Of a stretch of DNA of 64,000 nucleotides, positions 61,318 to 64,000 are shown one piece after another. The notes below the pieces were generated by a model. The model was not told the DNA's origin. It did not search any database and was given only the letters and a program-made list of their open reading frames with translations. The stretch is from Curtobacterium sp. VKM Ac-1395 (lineage in GTDB: Bacteria; Actinomycetota; Actinomycetes; Actinomycetales; Microbacteriaceae). Where the stretch lies: the NCBI RefSeq assembly GCF_015350975.1, contig NZ_JADKRX010000008.1, positions 1 to 64,000 of the forward strand, in the 5' to 3' direction. The position numbers and the translations under genes are program-made. Every line of letters starts with the position of its first letter. Within the stretch, counting starts at the first letter, position 1.

Positions 61318-61811
61318 CGCACCATCCGCACGGCCGTGATCGTGTGCGGCCCGATGGCCTCCACCTTGACCGAGCCGTCGCGGCGGAACCCGTTGCGGCG
61401 GTAGAAGGCCTCGGCGCGCGGGTTGTGCTCGGCCACCCAGAGGAACGCCGGACGGTCGCCGAGCGAGGCGTCGAGGAGCGCTTGCCCCGCACCCGAACCG
61501 TGGGCGGCCGCGAGGACGTAGATGCCCTCGAGCTCCAGCGGGCGGACGACGTCGGCCTCGCGTCCTGGGCCCGCGGTCGCCCACCCGACGACGGCCGCGT
61601 CCACCTCGACGACGTGCACGGCGACGGTCGGGTCGTCGATGATCCGCCACCACCGCTCCAGGCGGTCGCGCGGGTCGAGGGCCGCCAGGAACGCCGCCGG
61701 GAGCAGGTGCGCGTAGGCCTCCTGCCAGGCACGGACGTGCACGGTGGCGATCGCCTCGGCGTCCTCGGGCACGGCGGCTCTGACGGTCACGGACGCAGAC
61801 GGTTCCCCCAT
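61314..61811 (-). CDS. GNAT-family N-acetyltransferase
   Basis: The 165-residue protein has the acetyl-CoA loop YVLAAAHGSGAGQALLDA and the C-terminal AEHNPRAEAFYRRNGFRRDGS, both typical of GNAT enzymes. The acceptor cannot be told; small molecules or protein N-termini are possible. The ATG at 61811 follows TAGGGT by six bases, suggesting a leaderless transcript. Its stop overlaps the pcrA stop within CTAG. Confidence 0.9.
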   Translation of the reverse strand: MGEPSASVTVRAAVPEDAEAIATVHVRAWQEAYAHLLPAAFLAALDPRDRLERWWRIIDDPTVAVHVVEVDAAVVGWATAGPGREADVVRPLELEGIYVLAAAHGSGAGQALLDASLGDRPAFLWVAEHNPRAEAFYRRNGFRRDGSVKVEAIGPHTITAVRMVR

Positions 61812-61817
61812 GCGCCG

Positions 61818-61823
61818 ACCCTA
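61818..61823 (-). promoter_or_regulatory. Putative leaderless -10 box for GNAT gene
   Basis: TAGGGT on the minus strand with six bases (CGGCGC) to the ATG. Confidence 0.45.
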
Positions 61824-61861
61824 CGACACAGGGCGGGGAGCGGCTGTGGCGCGAGTCGGCG

Positions 61862-61925
61862 TCGCACAACGCAGAACGGCTCGCGCCACGGACGACCGCG
61901 GCGCAAGCCGACTTCGGTTGTGCGA
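61862..61925. repeat. Imperfect inverted repeat between GNAT and aquaporin genes
   Basis: TCGCACAAC...GCGCC (61862-61887) and its partner (61900-61925) are complementary over most of 26 bases with about six mismatches, around a 12-base loop. It resembles in shape the perfect repeat at 54105. Confidence 0.55.
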
Positions 61926-61930
61926 GTCCG

Positions 61931-62011
61931 AACGCCGCCCGCCGACCGCCGACCGCCGAACGCCGACCGCCGCCGACCGCCGAACGCCGCCCGCCGACCG
62001 CCGCCGCCCGC
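61931..62011. repeat. CGCCGAC/CGCCGAA short tandem repeat
   Basis: About eleven degenerate copies of a seven-base CGCCGAM unit fill the space up to the aquaporin stop codon. Their nature (slippage microsatellite) is more likely than a functional element. Confidence 0.7.
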
Positions 62012-62012
62012 G

Positions 62013-62798
62013 CTAGCGGACCGCGCGCCCGCTGCCGAACCGCACGACGACACCGGCGATGGCCGCACCCACGAGCGGCGCGACGATGAACAGCCACAGC
62101 TGCCCGAGCGGCTCCCCACCGCCGTAGACCGCCGCGGCGATCGACCGCGCCGGGTTCACCGACGTGTTGCTGACGGGGATCGACACGAGGTGGATCAGCG
62201 TCAGCGTCAGGCCGATCGCGATCGGGGCGAGCGCGCGGTACTCCGGCTTCGCGGTCACGGACAGGATCACGCCGAGGAACACCGCCGTCAGCACGACCTC
62301 GATGAGCAGGACGGACCACAGCCCGTAGCCGCCGGGCGAGCCCGACCCGAAGCCGTTCGACGCGAAGCCGCTGTCCCTGGCGGCGGAGAGGGCTCCCGGC
62401 TTGCCGGCGAGGACCGCCGCCAGGATGCTCGTCGCGACGACGCCGCCGAGGAGCTGCGCCACCCAGTACCCGACCAGGTGCTTCGCGTCGGTGCGGCCCG
62501 CGACCCACAGCCCGAGCGTCACCGCGGGGTTGAAGTGCCCGCCGGAGATGTGCCCGACGGCGCTGATGCCCGCCACGAGCGTCAGGCCGAACGCGAGCGC
62601 CACCCCGAGGTAGCCGACGCCGAGGGCGTTGTCCGCGTCGGGGAACGCCGCGGCGAACAGCGCGGTGCCGACCCCACCGAAGACGAGCAGGAACGTCCCG
62701 AAGCACTCCGCGCCGTACAGCTGCAGCGCGGGGCGTGCCGGGGCGTCCTCCTCGCGCTGTTCAGAGGTGGAGTCGTCGACGTCGCGGTCGTCTCGCAT
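62013..62798 (-). CDS. aqpZ: Aquaporin (MIP family)
   Basis: The 261-residue membrane protein has both pore motifs, NPA in [11 protein letters not shown] and in [11 protein letters not shown], and six membrane segments. The aromatic/Arg region following the second NPA ([11 protein letters not shown]) resembles the water-selective AqpZ more than GlpF, so it is mainly a water channel; glycerol permeation is possible. A polar N-terminus of 30 residues precedes the first segment. The ATG at 62798 has GAGGAG upstream. Confidence 0.88.
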   Translation of the reverse strand: MRDDRDVDDSTSEQREEDAPARPALQLYGAECFGTFLLVFGGVGTALFAAAFPDADNALGVGYLGVALAFGLTLVAGISAVGHISGGHFNPAVTLGLWVAGRTDAKHLVGYWVAQLLGGVVATSILAAVLAGKPGALSAARDSGFASNGFGSGSPGGYGLWSVLLIEVVLTAVFLGVILSVTAKPEYRALAPIAIGLTLTLIHLVSIPVSNTSVNPARSIAAAVYGGGEPLGQLWLFIVAPLVGAAIAGVVVRFGSGRAVR

Positions 62799-62905
62799 GG
62801 TGCTCCTCGGGACTGGCGGGCGGCGACCGCCCGCTGTGGTCCACTCAGAGAACCAGCGGGGTCGAGTCCTGTCCGCAGAACGCGCCTACCGACGAACCGA
62901 CGATC

Positions 62906-62969
62906 CGACGACCCGCCGCAACGACGACCCGCCGCAACGACGACCCGCCGCAACGCCGACCCGCCGCAA
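62906..62969. repeat. Four 16-bp tandem repeats
   Basis: Four copies of CGACGACCCGCCGCAA (the fourth with one change) run from 62906 to 62969, in the 196-base gap between the aquaporin and pdxH genes. No spacer variation is seen, so this is not a CRISPR array. No other element is seen in the gap. Confidence 0.9.
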
Positions 62970-62994
62970 CGACGAACCGACGCCAGCAGCCGGG

Positions 62995-63627
62995 TCAGGG
63001 CTGCAGCACGCCCGACGACCACCCGTCGTCGGTCAGCCGGTACTGCAGCCGCCGGTGCATCCGGTCGCGGCTGCCGTGCCAGAACTCGACCGACACCGGC
63101 TCGAGGCGCCACGCCGCCCAGGACTCCGGCCGCGGGACATCGTCGCCGGCGTCCTCGAGCAGGGCGTTCGCGTCGTCGATGAGGTCCTGCACGGAGCCGT
63201 CGAGCGGTGCCGACTGCGCGGCCACGGCGGTCGCCGCCCGGGACTTCGGCGAACGGGCGGCGAAGAGCTCGTCCGACTCGGCGTCCGACAGGCGCACGAC
63301 GACCCCCTCGAAGCGGAGCTGCTGCATCGTCTCGCGCCAGTAGACCTGGAGCGCAGCTGCGGGGTTCGCGGCGAGCTGGCGGCCCTTGGGGCTCTCGGCC
63401 GAGGTCCCGAACAGCAGGCCACGGTCGTCGATCGTCTTCACGTCGACGGTCCGGGCGGTGACGATCCCGTCGGCGGCGGTGGCGAGGGTCATCGAGAGGG
63501 GTTCGGCGACGTCGTCCTGCTCGGCCCCGGCGAGCCAGGCACAGGCCACGTCGAAGGGGGAGGCGGGCGGGTCGTCGAACTCGGGGAACGCGAACGAGGT
63601 GTCACCGGAGAGCGGAGCAGAAGCCAT
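62995..63627 (-). CDS. pdxH: Pyridoxamine 5'-phosphate oxidase
   Basis: PdxH oxidises pyridoxamine- or pyridoxine-5'-phosphate to PLP using FMN. The 210-residue protein shows ARTVDVKTIDDRGLLFGTSAESPKGRQLAANP (FMN and substrate site), YWRETMQQLRFEG, and the C-terminal PVSVEFWHGSRDRMHRRLQY, which is the diagnostic family signature. I start at the ATG at 63627, with GGGGG upstream; an in-frame TTG at 63639 also exists. It provides the cofactor for enzymes such as the two racemases. Confidence 0.93.
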   Translation of the reverse strand: MASAPLSGDTSFAFPEFDDPPASPFDVACAWLAGAEQDDVAEPLSMTLATAADGIVTARTVDVKTIDDRGLLFGTSAESPKGRQLAANPAAALQVYWRETMQQLRFEGVVVRLSDAESDELFAARSPKSRAATAVAAQSAPLDGSVQDLIDDANALLEDAGDDVPRPESWAAWRLEPVSVEFWHGSRDRMHRRLQYRLTDDGWSSGVLQP

Positions 63628-63645
63628 GCCCCCAGCCAACGCCCG

Positions 63646-64000
63646 TCAGTCCGTCCACGTCCAGACGGCCGGGGGACGTCCACCGCGCGAGCCGGTCGAC
63701 GCCGGTTCCGCCAGACGCTCCAGCGCCGGGTTCGTCCGCAGCGCCCGGTTGAGGTTGCCGGGGTCCGGCGCGGCACCGGACAGCGCGGTCTGCAGCCGCG
63801 ATGCGTCCGCCGTCGTGAACCGCGGCCCGAGGAGCGCGCGGGTCAGCGGCAGGTCGCGCCACAGCCGGGTCCGCACGTCGTCGACGGCGGCCTCGATGAT
63901 CCGGTCGTGGTCGAACGGGAGGCTCGGCTCGGCCCCGGTGGCCTCGCGCCAGACCGGCGACGGGTCACCGGCAGGGCCGTCGGTCGCCGCGCGCGTGTCC
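63646..64000 (-). CDS. NUDIX/NrtR-like regulator or hydrolase, C-terminal part
   Basis: The frame is open through the window end, so this is a partial gene (about 117 residues seen). The readable C-terminus includes FDHDRIIEAAVDDVRTRLWRD, GPRFTTADASRLQTALSG and RGGRPPAVWTW, matching the winged-helix end of NrtR-type NUDIX proteins (DHxxII, FT..EL...Y, GRPA). Those either regulate NAD synthesis genes or hydrolyse nucleotide substrates. The NUDIX box itself would lie upstream of 64000 and is not visible. Stop is near pdxH, 18 bases away. Confidence 0.55.
   Translation of the reverse strand, partial: DTRAATDGPAGDPSPVWREATGAEPSLPFDHDRIIEAAVDDVRTRLWRDLPLTRALLGPRFTTADASRLQTALSGAAPDPGNLNRALRTNPALERLAEPASTGSRGGRPPAVWTWTD

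Noticed and set aside
62906..62969. Four regularly spaced repeats considered as a CRISPR array
   Set aside because: The units are directly adjacent with no unique spacers and there is no cas gene.

Overview
The window looks like chromosomal DNA of a high-G+C actinomycete, most likely family Microbacteriaceae and perhaps Curtobacterium. The reasons are the very strong G/C third-position bias, frequent GTG starts, many genes preceded by a TAnnnT box only 6-7 nt upstream of the start codon (leaderless style), and the gene order rplM-rpsI-glmM-coaA, glmS-acpS-alr-tsaE, tsaB-rimI-tsaD and guaB/guaB3/guaA. The genus is inference from gene order and family knowledge; no search could be run. I see no rRNA, tRNA, CRISPR array, insertion sequence or prophage.

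Layout. 0-8.8 kb: a FUSC-type membrane protein, two tandem paralogous exported or lipoproteins, a large SARP/NB-ARC regulator and a DrrAB-like ABC exporter. 8.8-10.6 kb: truA and an MBL-fold hydrolase. 10.6-13.0 kb: a visibly less G+C-rich cassette with a secreted, cysteine-free, Trp-rich amphipathic peptide, an ABC ATPase, its permease and a tiny membrane protein, read here as a candidate bacteriocin plus transport/immunity operon. 13.1-16.2 kb: a surface-anchored ExeM-like nuclease ending in LAFTG. 16.2-19.0 kb: rplM-rpsI and glmM. 19.2-21.9 kb (minus strand): coaA, a glutathione peroxidase and an orphan AAA ATPase.

22-32.6 kb is a cell-wall and tRNA-modification block: glmS, acpS, two consecutive alanine-racemase genes, tsaE, then tsaB-rimI-tsaD. 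A minus-strand sensor kinase / response regulator / CPBP protease group sits between tsaE and tsaB. 32.7-36.3 kb holds a YGQ-rich DUF4190 membrane protein, a THUMP-like methyltransferase, groES under two CIRCE operators, and rarD.

36.4-45.0 kb carries a branched-chain amino-acid-type ABC importer. The binding protein is on the minus strand and the livHMGF operon lies 3 kb away beyond an SDR gene and guaB. Its LivH carries an unusual extracytoplasmic N-terminal domain. 45-54 kb: guaB3, glpD, a KhtTU-like K+/H+ antiporter pair, SURF1, a DUF3817 protein and guaA. 54-64 kb: a Bax-inhibitor-like membrane protein, a Gfo/Idh/MocA oxidoreductase with a LacI regulator, a glycerophosphodiester phosphodiesterase, pcrA, a GNAT enzyme, an aquaporin, pdxH, and the C-terminal part of a NUDIX/NrtR-like protein cut by the window end.

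Many intergenic gaps hold long hairpins, short tandem repeats and a recurring GCCTCC(A/C)GTCC motif, which looks like a dispersed REP-like family. The peptide/ABC cassette, the LivH fusion, the paired racemases and the repeat family are the items most worth following up.
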